From a bacterium OL-1 (GTDB lineage: Bacteria; Actinomycetota; Coriobacteriia; Coriobacteriales; Atopobiaceae), in NCBI GenBank assembly GCA_000752675.2, contig LM994627.1, positions 63,766 through 127,765 on the forward strand: DNA of 64,000 nucleotides, in the 5' to 3' direction. Below are positions 16,801 to 25,061 of the stretch, piece after piece. The notes below the pieces were generated by a model. That model ran no database searches. It was not told where the DNA came from and saw only the letters and a program-made list of their open reading frames with translations. How positions within the stretch are numbered: position 1 is the first letter of the stretch; every line of letters starts with the position of its first letter. The position numbers and the translations under genes are program-made.

Positions 16801-17757
16801 ATGCCAGACACAAGCACCGGCCAGGACATGCGCGACGCCGAGAGCCGCGACCGCGTCCCCGACATCGTGATCATCACAGGCATGTCCGGTTCGGGTCGCA
16901 CGCAGGCCCTGCACTGCTTCGAGGACATGGGCTACTTCTGCATCGACAACCTCCCGCCGCGCCTGGTCCCGCAGCTTGCTGAGCTCGTGGGCATTAACTC
17001 GGGCGTTGGGCGACATCTTGCCGTGACCTGCGACCTGCGCAGCCAGGGCCTCTTCGACGAGCTCACGGACACCATCCGCCAGCTCGGCGAGCACGAGCTC
17101 TCGTGCAAGCTCCTCTTCCTGGATGCCTCCGACGAGATTCTCATGCGCCGCTACAACGAGAACCGCCGCCGCCACCCGCTTGCGGTACCCGGCGAGTCCG
17201 TCGAGCACGCCATCAAGCGCGAGCGCCGGCAGCTCAAGGACGCGCGCACCATGGCCGACCTCGTCATCGACACTAGCCACATGCGCACCTCAGCCCTGCG
17301 GGCCCGCCTCAACGCGGCCTTCTCAGAGCTCACCGAGCAGCAGCTCCTCGACGTGAATGTCTTCTCGTTTGGCTTCAAGCACGGGATGCCCTCCGAGGCT
17401 GACCTCATGATCGACGTGCGCTTTCTGTCAAACCCCTTCTACGACCCCGAGATGCGCTACCTCACGGGTAATGACGAGAAGGTCGCACGCTTCGTGATGG
17501 ACAACAAGATCACGCGCGACTTCATGGACGCGTGGCTGCGGCTGCTCGACGTTGCCATGCCGGGTTATGTCGCCGAGGGCAAGGCGCGCCTGTCCATCGC
17601 CGTGGGCTGCACGGGCGGCCAGCACAGGAGCGTCGCCATTGCCAACGCCACGGCGGCCCATCTCAAGGCGCAGGGCTATCGTGTGAACCTCTTCCACCGC
17701 GACCTCCCGGAGGCTGTTGCTGCCGCCGCGCACGACGCTGCCACGGGCGAGAGGTAG
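16801..17757 (+). CDS. rapZ: RapZ-type nucleotide-binding protein (RNase adapter / YvcJ family)
   Basis: P-loop protein of the RapZ/YvcJ family, 318 residues, linked in other bacteria to control of amino sugar synthesis and cell envelope functions. An 18-residue polar N-terminal extension precedes the P-loop GMSGSGRT (27-34), in which the usual Lys is Arg33. The conserved C-terminal block AVGCTGGQHRSVAIAN is intact. It is followed after 3 bases by whiA, the usual actinobacterial partner. The yvcK/glmR gene that commonly sits between them is absent here. Confidence 0.93.
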   Translation: MPDTSTGQDMRDAESRDRVPDIVIITGMSGSGRTQALHCFEDMGYFCIDNLPPRLVPQLAELVGINSGVGRHLAVTCDLRSQGLFDELTDTIRQLGEHELSCKLLFLDASDEILMRRYNENRRRHPLAVPGESVEHAIKRERRQLKDARTMADLVIDTSHMRTSALRARLNAAFSELTEQQLLDVNVFSFGFKHGMPSEADLMIDVRFLSNPFYDPEMRYLTGNDEKVARFVMDNKITRDFMDAWLRLLDVAMPGYVAEGKARLSIAVGCTGGQHRSVAIANATAAHLKAQGYRVNLFHRDLPEAVAAAAHDAATGER

Positions 17758-17760
17758 CCA

Positions 17761-18705
17761 ATGTCCTTCACCGCCCAGGTAAAAGACGAGCTCTCGCGCA
17801 TAGAGCCCGCCTCCCGCATGGCCGAGCTCGCGCAGCTCTCGGCACTCGTCCGCGTCTGCGGCACCATGAGCTTCCACGGCTCGGGTCGCTACTCGATTCG
17901 CATTGCCACCGAGACCGGCGCCGTTGCCCGTACCGTCATCAAGCTCACGCACCGCGTGTTTGACCTCGAGACCTCTCTCACTGTGCGGCGTTCGGTCCTC
18001 CACAAGACGAGAAACTACCTCATCGAGATGCCCGAGCAGGACCGCCTGGCCGACGACCTCACCAGCCTGGGGATTCTTGTCCCTGGCCACGGTATCGCTC
18101 TGGGGGTTCCCGAGGAGCTCCTCAAGACGAGACAGGCGCGCTGCGCCTTTGTGCGCGGGGCCTTCATGGCTGGCGGCTTCATTGCCGACCCGCGCGGCGA
18201 CTTCCACCTGGAGATCGCGGTAACGGGGGAGGAGTTCGCCCGGGGCCTAGCCAATGTCATCTCCACGCTGGGTGCCTCGGTGCGCATCAACCGGCGCCGC
18301 GGTGCCTATGCGCTCTACCTCAAGAGCTTCGACGATGTGCTGTGCCTTCTGCGCGTAATGGGCGCCCAGCGTATGGCGCGAGTGGTCGAGGTCGCGCGGG
18401 TGAGAAAGTCGGTCAAGAACGACGTCAACCGCCGCGTCAACGCGGAGGTTGCCAACCAGGCACGCTCGTCCTCGGCTGCCGTGGCGCAGCTCGAGCTCAT
18501 CGACCGCGCGGACGAGCTCGTGGGTATCTCGCACCTCCCGCCGGCGGTGCGCGAGTTCTGCGTTGCACGCAGGGAGCACCCCGAGCTCTCGCTTGCGGCG
18601 CTAGGCGAGACCTTCGACCCGCCGGCGTCCAAGTCTGCCATGTACCACCGGCTGCTCAGGCTGGAGCAGATTGTCGACGAGGAGAGCGCTCCCGAGAAGA
18701 ACTGA
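17761..18705 (+). CDS. whiA: DNA-binding protein WhiA
   Basis: Conserved Gram-positive regulator, 314 residues. Its N-terminal half is related to LAGLIDADG endonucleases without nuclease activity (CAFVRGAFMAGGFIADPRGDFH). The C-terminal helix-turn-helix contains LGETFDPPASKSAMYHRL. In streptomycetes it controls sporulation division; in non-sporulating species it affects division and chromosome segregation. It is coupled to rapZ (3-base gap). No gene follows for 225 bases, so whiA probably ends this unit. Confidence 0.94.
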   Translation: MSFTAQVKDELSRIEPASRMAELAQLSALVRVCGTMSFHGSGRYSIRIATETGAVARTVIKLTHRVFDLETSLTVRRSVLHKTRNYLIEMPEQDRLADDLTSLGILVPGHGIALGVPEELLKTRQARCAFVRGAFMAGGFIADPRGDFHLEIAVTGEEFARGLANVISTLGASVRINRRRGAYALYLKSFDDVLCLLRVMGAQRMARVVEVARVRKSVKNDVNRRVNAEVANQARSSSAAVAQLELIDRADELVGISHLPPAVREFCVARREHPELSLAALGETFDPPASKSAMYHRLLRLEQIVDEESAPEKN

Positions 18706-18930
18706 GAACGTTTCCACATCAGAAAATCGTCATTCTTTCTCATAAAAGCGCAGGTAGATTGCAGCACATACTATATTTTGCGCAGATATGCGTCCAGAAT
18801 TTTGCCAGCGTTGCGGATTACTCGTTTTAGATTGGCAAACGTGCGGTAGAATGTCCCTAGCAATGACGTTTCGGCGTTGTTACATGGTCAGTCGGGGGGA
18901 GGCCCCGTCGGCCACTCGAAAGGAGAAAGC

Positions 18931-19956
18931 ATGGCAGTTAAGGTTGCAATCAACGGCTTCGGTCGCATCGGTCGCCTGGCGTTCCGTCAGATGTTCGGTC
19001 ACGAGGGCTCCGAGATCGTCGCCATCAACGATCTTACCTCTCCCGAGATGCTCGCCTACCTGCTGAAGTACGACTCCACGCAGGGCAACTACTCCCGCGA
19101 TCACGAGGTCACCGCTGGTGAGGACTCCATCACCGTCGACGGCAAGACCATCAAGATTTACAAGGAGGCAGACGCCAACAACCTGCCTTGGGGCGAGCTC
19201 GGCGTCGACGTCGTCCTCGAGTGCACCGGCTTCTACACCTCCAAGGCCAAGTCCCAGGCTCACCTCAACGCTGGCGCCAAGAAGGTCGTCATCTCCGCTC
19301 CCGCGGGCTCTGACCTCAAGACCATCGTCTACAACGTCAACCACGAGACGCTGACCGCCGACGACGACATCATCTCCGCCGCCTCCTGCACCACCAACTG
19401 CCTCGCTCCTATGGCCAAGGGCCTGAACGACTACGCCCCCATCGTCTCCGGCATCATGACGACCATCCACGCCTACACCGGCGACCAGATGATTCTCGAC
19501 GGCCCGCAGCGCAAGGGCAACTTCCGTCGTAGCCGTGCCGGCGCGGAGAACATCGTCCCCAACACCACTGGTGCTGCCAAGGCCATCGGCCTCGTGCTCC
19601 CCGAGCTCAACGGCAAGCTCATCGGCGCTGCTCAGCGCGTTCCTACGCCCACCGGCTCCCTCACCAACCTCTACGCTGTGGTCAACAAGGAGGTCACCGT
19701 CGAGGGCGTTAACGCCGCGATGAAGGCCTACTCTGAGCAGATCCCCGAGACCTTCGGCTACAACGAGGACCAGATCGTTTCTCGCGACATCGTCGGCATG
19801 ACCTACGGCTCGCTCTTCGACGCCACCCAGACCATGGTCAACCCGCTGGGCAACGGCCAGAGCCTCGTCCAGGTGACCTCTTGGTACGACAACGAGAACT
19901 CCTTCACTTCTCAGATGGTCCGCACCATCAAGTACTTCGAGAAGTTCGTCGCCTAG
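18931..19956 (+). CDS. gapA: Glyceraldehyde-3-phosphate dehydrogenase
   Basis: Glycolytic oxidation of glyceraldehyde-3-phosphate to 1,3-bisphosphoglycerate with NAD+. The 341-residue protein has the NAD loop [13 protein letters not shown] at the start and the catalytic Cys153 in [12 protein letters not shown]. It keeps the partner His in the [15 protein letters not shown] segment. ATG 18931 follows GAAAGGAGAAAGC; the frame can be extended upstream 18 codons without support. Codon use is strongly biased, as expected for a highly expressed gene. A hairpin with a T-run follows. Confidence 0.97.
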   Translation: MAVKVAINGFGRIGRLAFRQMFGHEGSEIVAINDLTSPEMLAYLLKYDSTQGNYSRDHEVTAGEDSITVDGKTIKIYKEADANNLPWGELGVDVVLECTGFYTSKAKSQAHLNAGAKKVVISAPAGSDLKTIVYNVNHETLTADDDIISAASCTTNCLAPMAKGLNDYAPIVSGIMTTIHAYTGDQMILDGPQRKGNFRRSRAGAENIVPNTTGAAKAIGLVLPELNGKLIGAAQRVPTPTGSLTNLYAVVNKEVTVEGVNAAMKAYSEQIPETFGYNEDQIVSRDIVGMTYGSLFDATQTMVNPLGNGQSLVQVTSWYDNENSFTSQMVRTIKYFEKFVA

Positions 19957-19980
19957 TCGACGCTTCGGTGAGGTAACTAT

Positions 19981-20027
19981 GGGGCGCGGTTTGCAGCTTT
20001 CGGGCCGCGGCCGCGCCCCTATTTTTT
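19981..20027 (+). terminator. Rho-independent terminator after gapA
   Basis: GGGGCGCGG (19981-19989) pairs with CCGCGCCCC (20011-20019), followed by TATTTTTTG. It lies between gapA and pgk, so it either ends gapA transcripts or acts as a partial terminator that lowers pgk-tpiA relative to gapA. Confidence 0.8.
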
Positions 20028-20053
20028 GCACGTATCGACAATAAGGAGTGAAC

Positions 20054-21253
20054 ATGGCTTTCACCAAGAAGACCGTTCGCGACATCGACGTCGAGGGCAA
20101 GCGCGTCCTCGAGCGCGTCGACTTCAACGTGCCCCTGAAGGATGGCGTTGTCACCGATGACACACGCATCAAGGCCGCCATCCCCACCATCAAGTACCTC
20201 AAGGAGCACGGTGCTGGTATCGTGCTCATGAGCCACCTCGGTCGCCCCAAGGGCGACGGCCCCGAGCCCGAGCTCTCGCTCAAGCCCGCCGCCGAGAAGC
20301 TCGCCGAGCTCACCGGCTATGACGTGAAGTTCGTCGACGACACCTACGGCGAGAAGGCCGCAGCTGCCGTTGCCGAGGTCAAGCCTGGCGACATCCTGGT
20401 ACTCGAGAACGTCCGCTTCGACAAGCGCGAGAAGAAGAACGACCCCGAGATCGCCAAGAAGCTCGCCTCCTACGGTGACATCTTCGTGCTCGACGCCTTT
20501 GGCACCGCGCACCGTGCGCAGGGCTCCGTGGTTGGCCCCGCCGCCTACATTCCCGCCGTCGCCGGCTTCCTGCTCGAGAAGGAGGTCGACACCCTTACGT
20601 CGATCTTCGCCGAGCCCGAGCGTCCGTTTGTCGCCATCGTGGGTGGCTCCAAGGTTTCCTCCAAGATCACCGTGCTCGATCGTCTGATCGACTCCGCCGA
20701 CACCCTCATTGTTGGTGGCGGCATGGCCTACACCTTCTTCCTGGCCCAGGGCTACACCGTGGGCACCTCGCTGCAGGAGCCTGACTACGTCGACGAGGCT
20801 AAGAAGCTCCTCCAGAAGGCCGAGGACAAGGGCGTCAAGCTGCTCCTGCCGGTCGACAACGTGGTCACCGACGACTTCGACAACCCCACCGTCAAGGAGG
20901 TCGTCGACTCTAACAAGATCCCCGACGACCGCATGGGTATGGACATTGGCACCAAGACCCGCGAGCTTTACGCCGAGGCCATCAAGGGCGCCAAGACCGT
21001 CTTCTGGAACGGTCCCATGGGCGTCTTCGAGAAGGACGAGTTCGCTGACGGCACCAAGGCCGTTGCCGAGGCCGTGGCAGAGGTCAAGGCTAACGGTGGC
21101 ACCTCCATCATCGGCGGTGGCGACTCCGTGGCCGCAATCAACAAGTTTGGCCTGGCTCCCAAGATGAGCTGGATCTCCACGGGCGGCGGCGCCTCGATGG
21201 AGCTCGTTGAGGACAAGGCTCTTCCTGGAGTGGAGGCGCTTCTCGATGCGTAA
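20054..21253 (+). CDS. pgk: Phosphoglycerate kinase
   Basis: Makes ATP from 1,3-bisphosphoglycerate. 399 residues, with the N-terminal substrate motif RVDFNVPLKDG, the LMSHLGRPKG block, the hinge, and the C-terminal nucleotide loop GGGDSVAAINKFG and STGGGAS. ATG 20054 is 5 bases after AAGGAG; a GTG at 20048 in the same frame lies inside the ribosome site and is unlikely. It overlaps tpiA by 8 bases. Confidence 0.97.
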   Translation: MAFTKKTVRDIDVEGKRVLERVDFNVPLKDGVVTDDTRIKAAIPTIKYLKEHGAGIVLMSHLGRPKGDGPEPELSLKPAAEKLAELTGYDVKFVDDTYGEKAAAAVAEVKPGDILVLENVRFDKREKKNDPEIAKKLASYGDIFVLDAFGTAHRAQGSVVGPAAYIPAVAGFLLEKEVDTLTSIFAEPERPFVAIVGGSKVSSKITVLDRLIDSADTLIVGGGMAYTFFLAQGYTVGTSLQEPDYVDEAKKLLQKAEDKGVKLLLPVDNVVTDDFDNPTVKEVVDSNKIPDDRMGMDIGTKTRELYAEAIKGAKTVFWNGPMGVFEKDEFADGTKAVAEAVAEVKANGGTSIIGGGDSVAAINKFGLAPKMSWISTGGGASMELVEDKALPGVEALLDA

Positions 21254-22013
21254 CAGGATGATCGCTGGCAACTGGAAGATGAACAAGACCTACGACGAGG
21301 GCGTTGTTCTCGCGCAGGGTCTGGTCGATGAGCTCAAGGACGGCACTGGCTCGGTGGATGTTGTTGTCTGCCCGCCTGCCATTGACGTCAAGGGCGTCGC
21401 AGAGGTCATCCAGAAGGCCAATGCCCCCATCGCCGTGGGCGTCCAGAACGTCTACTGGGAGGAGAAGGGCGCCTACACGGGCGAGACCGCTCCTGACATG
21501 ATTACCGCCGTTGGTGCCACCTACTGCATCATCGGTCACTCCGAGCGTCGCGGCTACTTTGGCGAGACGGACGAGGATATCAACAAAAAGGCCAAGGCCC
21601 TCATGGCCCACGGCATTGTCCCCATCTCCTGCTGCGGCGAGTCCCTCGAGGTCCGCGAGGCCGGCAAGCACGTCGAGTTCGTGGTCGAGCAGATCAAGAA
21701 GGACACCGAGGGTCTCACGATCGATGACCCCTCCAAGTACGTGGTTGCCTACGAGCCCATCTGGGCCATCGGCACCGGCAAGACCGCCACGGCTGACGAC
21801 GCCGAGGAGGTCTGCGGCGCCATCCGCAAGACCCTGGCCGAGATCTTTGGCCAGGAGACGGCCGACGGCATCCGCATCCTCTATGGCGGCTCCGCCAAGC
21901 CCGAGAACGTGGGCGGCTTCCTTGAGAAGGAGGACGTCGACGGCGCGCTCGTCGGCGGCGCCTCGCTCAAGGCCGACAGCTTCGCGGCCATGGTCCGCAG
22001 CGCCATGGCGTAG
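21246..22013 (+). CDS. tpiA: Triosephosphate isomerase
   Basis: Interconverts dihydroxyacetone phosphate and glyceraldehyde-3-phosphate. 255-residue TIM barrel with AGNWKMNKT at the N-terminus, catalytic His98 (IIGHSERRG), Glu170 (VAYEPIWAIGTG) and the phosphate loop YGGSAKPEN. ATG 21246 has GTGGAGG 8 bases before it and gives the family-typical MRNRMIAGNWK; ATG 21258 is the alternative. It overlaps pgk, so the two are translationally coupled. Confidence 0.96.
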   Translation: MRNRMIAGNWKMNKTYDEGVVLAQGLVDELKDGTGSVDVVVCPPAIDVKGVAEVIQKANAPIAVGVQNVYWEEKGAYTGETAPDMITAVGATYCIIGHSERRGYFGETDEDINKKAKALMAHGIVPISCCGESLEVREAGKHVEFVVEQIKKDTEGLTIDDPSKYVVAYEPIWAIGTGKTATADDAEEVCGAIRKTLAEIFGQETADGIRILYGGSAKPENVGGFLEKEDVDGALVGGASLKADSFAAMVRSAMA

Positions 22014-22014
22014 T

Positions 22015-22041
22015 GAGACAAAGGGACAGTCCCTTTGTCTC
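22015..22041. repeat. GAGACAAAGGGAC palindrome, copy 1
   Basis: Perfect 13-bp inverted repeat around a single central A, immediately after tpiA. The same palindrome, with central T and longer arms, recurs at 43118-43154 after the tRNA-Leu terminator. Confidence 0.9.
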
Positions 22042-22045
22042 GTCC

Positions 22046-22080
22046 GGCCCCGGTGCGCCTGTCGCGCCGGGGCCTTTTCT
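22046..22080 (+). terminator. Rho-independent terminator after tpiA
   Basis: GGCCCCGG (22046-22053) pairs with CCGGGGCC (22067-22074) and is followed by TTTTCT. It ends the pgk-tpiA unit. Confidence 0.85.
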
Positions 22081-22116
22081 AGATAGGGTGGTTCTTGTCC
22101 CGAAAGGTGGCGGAAG

Positions 22117-22896
22117 TTGTTTCTCGAAAAGTCGACATGGCCTGCAGTCGAGGCCTACTTTGCCAGCAGTGACCTGGTAGTCCTTGGGTTTGGCAGCACA
22201 GAGAACCATGGGCGGCACAATCCACTTGGAACCGACTGGATGGCCCCCCAGAGGATACTGGACCTCATGGATGAGCGCAGGCCCAAGTTTCTCTACGGGC
22301 CGACGCTTCGCCTTGGGTCTGCCGATCACTTCATTGACTACCCCGGAACGCTCTCGCTTGGGGATGACCTCCTCCATCAGGTGACCGCACGAATCTGCGG
22401 GCAGCTCTACCACTACGGCGCTCGGCACTTCTGCTTTGTCAACGGTCATGGGGGAAACACCCGAGCCCTCACCACGACCGGCTATGACCTCAACGACCGT
22501 GGCTGCCAGGTGGCGCTTCTCAACTGGTGGAAGCTGGCGGGCGAGCTTAACCCTTCGTGGGGTGGAGGCCACGGCGGTGCTCAGGAGACCTCAGCCAACC
22601 TCTGGATAGACCCAAGCTCCGTGGACACTTCCGCATTGGGCCCCATGGACCTTGTGGATGACGGCGGTAGCGATATCAAGACCCAAGGTTTTGACGTCGT
22701 CGAGTTCGAGGGCGTCCACCCATCGCTTATCCGTCGTGCTCGCAGGTATGCCACGAACGGATGGATTGGGAAGGACGATCCCAAGCAGGCGTCTGCGGAG
22801 TGGGGAGAGCAGATGCTCACCTCCTTTGCGGACTGGGCAGTGAAGTTCCTTGACGCCTTTGCCCGGTCTCCGCTGCCGGGGCAGATTGAGCGCTAG
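22117..22896 (+). CDS. Creatininase-family amidohydrolase, paralogue 1
   Basis: A 259-residue member of the creatininase/MftE fold, metal-dependent hydrolases that open cyclic or linear amides (creatinine, formamide intermediates, mycofactocin precursor). Metal ligand positions are visible: Glu and His in GSTENHGRHNPLGTD, His in NGHGGN, and Glu in GGHGGAQETS. The start is TTG 22117 after AAAGGTGGCGGA. Closely similar to the two paralogues at 27096 and 27985, which share LNWWKLAGELNP-type segments. It stands alone on the plus strand, between the tpiA terminator and a convergent binding-protein gene. Substrate unknown. Confidence 0.85.
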   Translation: MFLEKSTWPAVEAYFASSDLVVLGFGSTENHGRHNPLGTDWMAPQRILDLMDERRPKFLYGPTLRLGSADHFIDYPGTLSLGDDLLHQVTARICGQLYHYGARHFCFVNGHGGNTRALTTTGYDLNDRGCQVALLNWWKLAGELNPSWGGGHGGAQETSANLWIDPSSVDTSALGPMDLVDDGGSDIKTQGFDVVEFEGVHPSLIRRARRYATNGWIGKDDPKQASAEWGEQMLTSFADWAVKFLDAFARSPLPGQIER

Positions 22897-22949
22897 GCGA
22901 GAAGGTCGAGCCCTCTCTCCTCTATGACTGTGTGGAGGTCGTCCCTGCG

Positions 22950-22978
22950 GCAACCGCGCCTCCGGCGTCGGCTTGACG
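22950..22978. repeat. CTCCGGCGTC hairpin
   Basis: CTCCGGCGTC pairs with GACGCCGGAG over a 5-base loop, preceded by TGCGGCAAC. It resembles one unit of the array at 16053-16262. It sits between convergent genes and may help terminate creatininase 1 transcription, though no T-run follows. Confidence 0.6.
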
Positions 22979-23021
22979 CCGGAGCGTGAGTTATAGCGCC
23001 GCTTGCCTCTGTGGTCTTATC

Positions 23022-23060
23022 GAAAAACTGGGCCCACCGGTTACTACCGATGGGCCCAGT
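23022..23060 (-). terminator. Rho-independent terminator of the minus-strand binding-protein gene
   Basis: On the minus strand ACTGGGCCCA pairs with TGGGCCCAGT around a 14-base loop and is followed by TTTTCG. It lies about 40 bases beyond the stop of the binding-protein gene. Confidence 0.88.
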
Positions 23061-23101
23061 GCCATTGCACGCCGAGAAGCGCAGCTGCTGCACAAGCGCA
23101 G

Positions 23102-24766
23102 CTACTGCGCGGGCGTTGCGTCCCTTAGCTCGGGCAGGCGTGCGGCATCGACCTTGATGCCGGTGAACTTGTTCGAGGTCACCTTGTTCAGGGTCTTGTG
23201 GAGCATGGGGATGATGGGCATGTCCTCGGCAGCAATGGCGTCCGCCTCGTGCATGAGCTCGACGCGCTTGTCCTCGTCCACGGTCTTTCTCGCCTCGTCC
23301 AGCTTGGCGTCGAACTCGGCGCTGGAGTAGTGGGAGACGTTGTCGCCCACGCCGGTGTACATGAGCGGCTGCAGGAAGTTGTCCATGATGGGATAGTCTG
23401 CGGTCCAGCCACGAGATCCAAGCTGGAAGGTGCCGGCAACGTAGTCGTCGAGCATCGACGCGTATTCCTTCTGGTCGATGGTCACGTTGATGCCCACGGC
23501 CTTCCAGTCGCCCTGCAGGACCTCGAACTCGTTTGTCTTGTTGGACGAGGAAACCATGATGGTGAGGTCGATGCCGCGCATACCGTCTGAGCCGGCGGGA
23601 TAGCCTGCCTCGTCGAGAAGCTGACCAGCCTTGTCAACGTCATAGGCGCAGTACTGCCACGTGGTCTCGTCATTGCCCTTGATTCCCGGCGGGACAATGT
23701 CGCCTGCGGGCTGCGCAAATCCCTCGTAGAGGGTGTCGCAGAGGTTCTGGCGGTTGATGGCAAGAGACATTGCCTGGCGTACCCTCTTGTCGGAGAGGAT
23801 GGGGTCGTTCACGTTGTACGCAAGGTACTCCGTGTACAGAACCTCGCCAACCATCGTCTGCTTGTTGGGGGTGCCGGTGTAGCCGTCGTCCGACTGCCCG
23901 TACTTCTCGACCGTCTCCTTGACGCGCCCCGCGGGAACGTCGCAGAGGTCGAGGTTGCCAGCCTCAAACTCGCGGAATGCCGTGTCGGTGTCCTTGTAGA
24001 TGTTGAAGTGTACGGCGTCGACCTTGGCGGAGTTGACACCGGCATAGTCCTCGTAGCGCTTCATGTTGATGTACTGGCCATCGTTCCAGGTGCCATCCAT
24101 CTGGAAGGGGCCGTTGCCAACCGGCGCCTTGGAGTAGGTGTCGTAGTTGTCCTTCGCGCAGTCCGGGATGGGCGAGAGGGGCGTGCAGCACACCACAAAG
24201 GGGAAGTCTGCGTAAGGACCGGTGAGCTCCACCTTGAGGGTGTAGTCGTCGGGGCAGGAAAGCCCCTCAAGCTCTTCGACGTTTCCGTTGACCACGTCGT
24301 CATAGCCCTTAACCATGGCAAGGTGGTACGAGACCACAGACGGCGCCGTGGTGGTCTTGGGGTTGCAGATGCGGTTCCAGGCGTACTGGAACGACTTGGC
24401 CGTGACGTCGGTGCCATCGTGGAACTTGAGGCCCTGCTTGATGTGGAAGGTCCACGTCGCGGCGTCGTCAGATGACTCCCAGGACTCGGCAACGCTGGGC
24501 TTCAGCTCCTCTGTGTCGTAGTCGTAGACCGTGAGCTGGTCAAAGAGCTGAGAAGCAACAGCCGCGCCGTTGAACTCCTCGATGTCAAAGGGGTCGGTCG
24601 ACGTGGGGTTCGTGATTGCATAGTTGATGGTTCCTCCCGATGCCGCCTCCCCACTGGATGACTCTCCGCTGCTGGACGAGCGCTGTCCGCAGGCACCAAG
24701 TCCTGCGGCTGCCATCGCGGCAGCTCCGCCCTTGATGAAGGTGCGACGATCCATCGAATGACCCAT
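23102..24766 (-). CDS. Peptide ABC transporter substrate-binding lipoprotein (orphan)
   Basis: 554-residue family 5 extracellular solute-binding protein (DppA/OppA type). The N-terminus carries a twin-arginine motif and a lipobox (DRRTFIKGG...GLGAC), so it is probably exported folded by Tat and lipid-anchored. Family marks include KPSVAESWESSDD, WTFHIKQGLKFHDGTDV and APVGNGPF. ATG 24766 follows GGAGGAAAAG. No permease or ATPase adjoins it. It is paralogous to the protein at 30140 (same RICNP/RICDP, PVGNGPFQMDGTW, NRQNLCDTLYEG blocks), so it may use that transporter's permease. Confidence 0.92.
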   Translation of the reverse strand: MGHSMDRRTFIKGGAAAMAAAGLGACGQRSSSSGESSSGEAASGGTINYAITNPTSTDPFDIEEFNGAAVASQLFDQLTVYDYDTEELKPSVAESWESSDDAATWTFHIKQGLKFHDGTDVTAKSFQYAWNRICNPKTTTAPSVVSYHLAMVKGYDDVVNGNVEELEGLSCPDDYTLKVELTGPYADFPFVVCCTPLSPIPDCAKDNYDTYSKAPVGNGPFQMDGTWNDGQYINMKRYEDYAGVNSAKVDAVHFNIYKDTDTAFREFEAGNLDLCDVPAGRVKETVEKYGQSDDGYTGTPNKQTMVGEVLYTEYLAYNVNDPILSDKRVRQAMSLAINRQNLCDTLYEGFAQPAGDIVPPGIKGNDETTWQYCAYDVDKAGQLLDEAGYPAGSDGMRGIDLTIMVSSSNKTNEFEVLQGDWKAVGINVTIDQKEYASMLDDYVAGTFQLGSRGWTADYPIMDNFLQPLMYTGVGDNVSHYSSAEFDAKLDEARKTVDEDKRVELMHEADAIAAEDMPIIPMLHKTLNKVTSNKFTGIKVDAARLPELRDATPAQ

Positions 24767-24789
24767 CTTTTCCTCCCGCCGTCTGTCCT

Positions 24790-24820
24790 CATGCGGACAC
24801 CGCATGACCGCAGTGTCCGC
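24790..24820 (-). promoter_or_regulatory. Overlapping alternative hairpins in the 5' leader of the binding-protein gene
   Basis: On the minus strand GCGGACAC can pair with GTGTCCGC (24793-24800 with 24813-24820), or the sequence can form CATGCGG-TGT-CCGCATG (24790-24806). The two share bases and exclude one another. They lie about 25 bases before the start codon. Confidence 0.4.
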
Positions 24821-24979
24821 TTTTCGAGAAAGATGTTCGTCCTGTTGGAGGAAAGTGGCGGAGGACTGAAATACGCCTGAAGCAAATGTTTGCAGTATTG
24901 AAACTCCTGGCCTGATTTACCTACCGCTCGCCGACTGCAACTCGAAAGTCGCATGGCCGCACCTCGCTCGCGAACCTCA

Positions 24980-25014
24980 CAAGAATGGGTGCGAGCATGA
25001 CTGCCCGCACCCAT
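24980..25014 (-). terminator. Terminator of the M18 aminopeptidase gene
   Basis: On the minus strand ATGGGTGCG (25014-25006) pairs with CGCACCCAT (24993-24985), followed by TCTTGT. It separates the aminopeptidase gene from the binding-protein gene on the same strand. Confidence 0.7.
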
Positions 25015-25061
25015 CAAGAGGTACTGTCTCCAATGGCGAGAAGCTTCGCCCGTGCTGTCCG

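Noticed and set aside
18880..20313. Long minus-strand open frame (477 codons) opposite gapA
   Set aside because: Shadow of the strongly GC-biased gapA/pgk coding strand; Val/Gly/Asp-rich composition, no ribosome site, and both real genes are certain.
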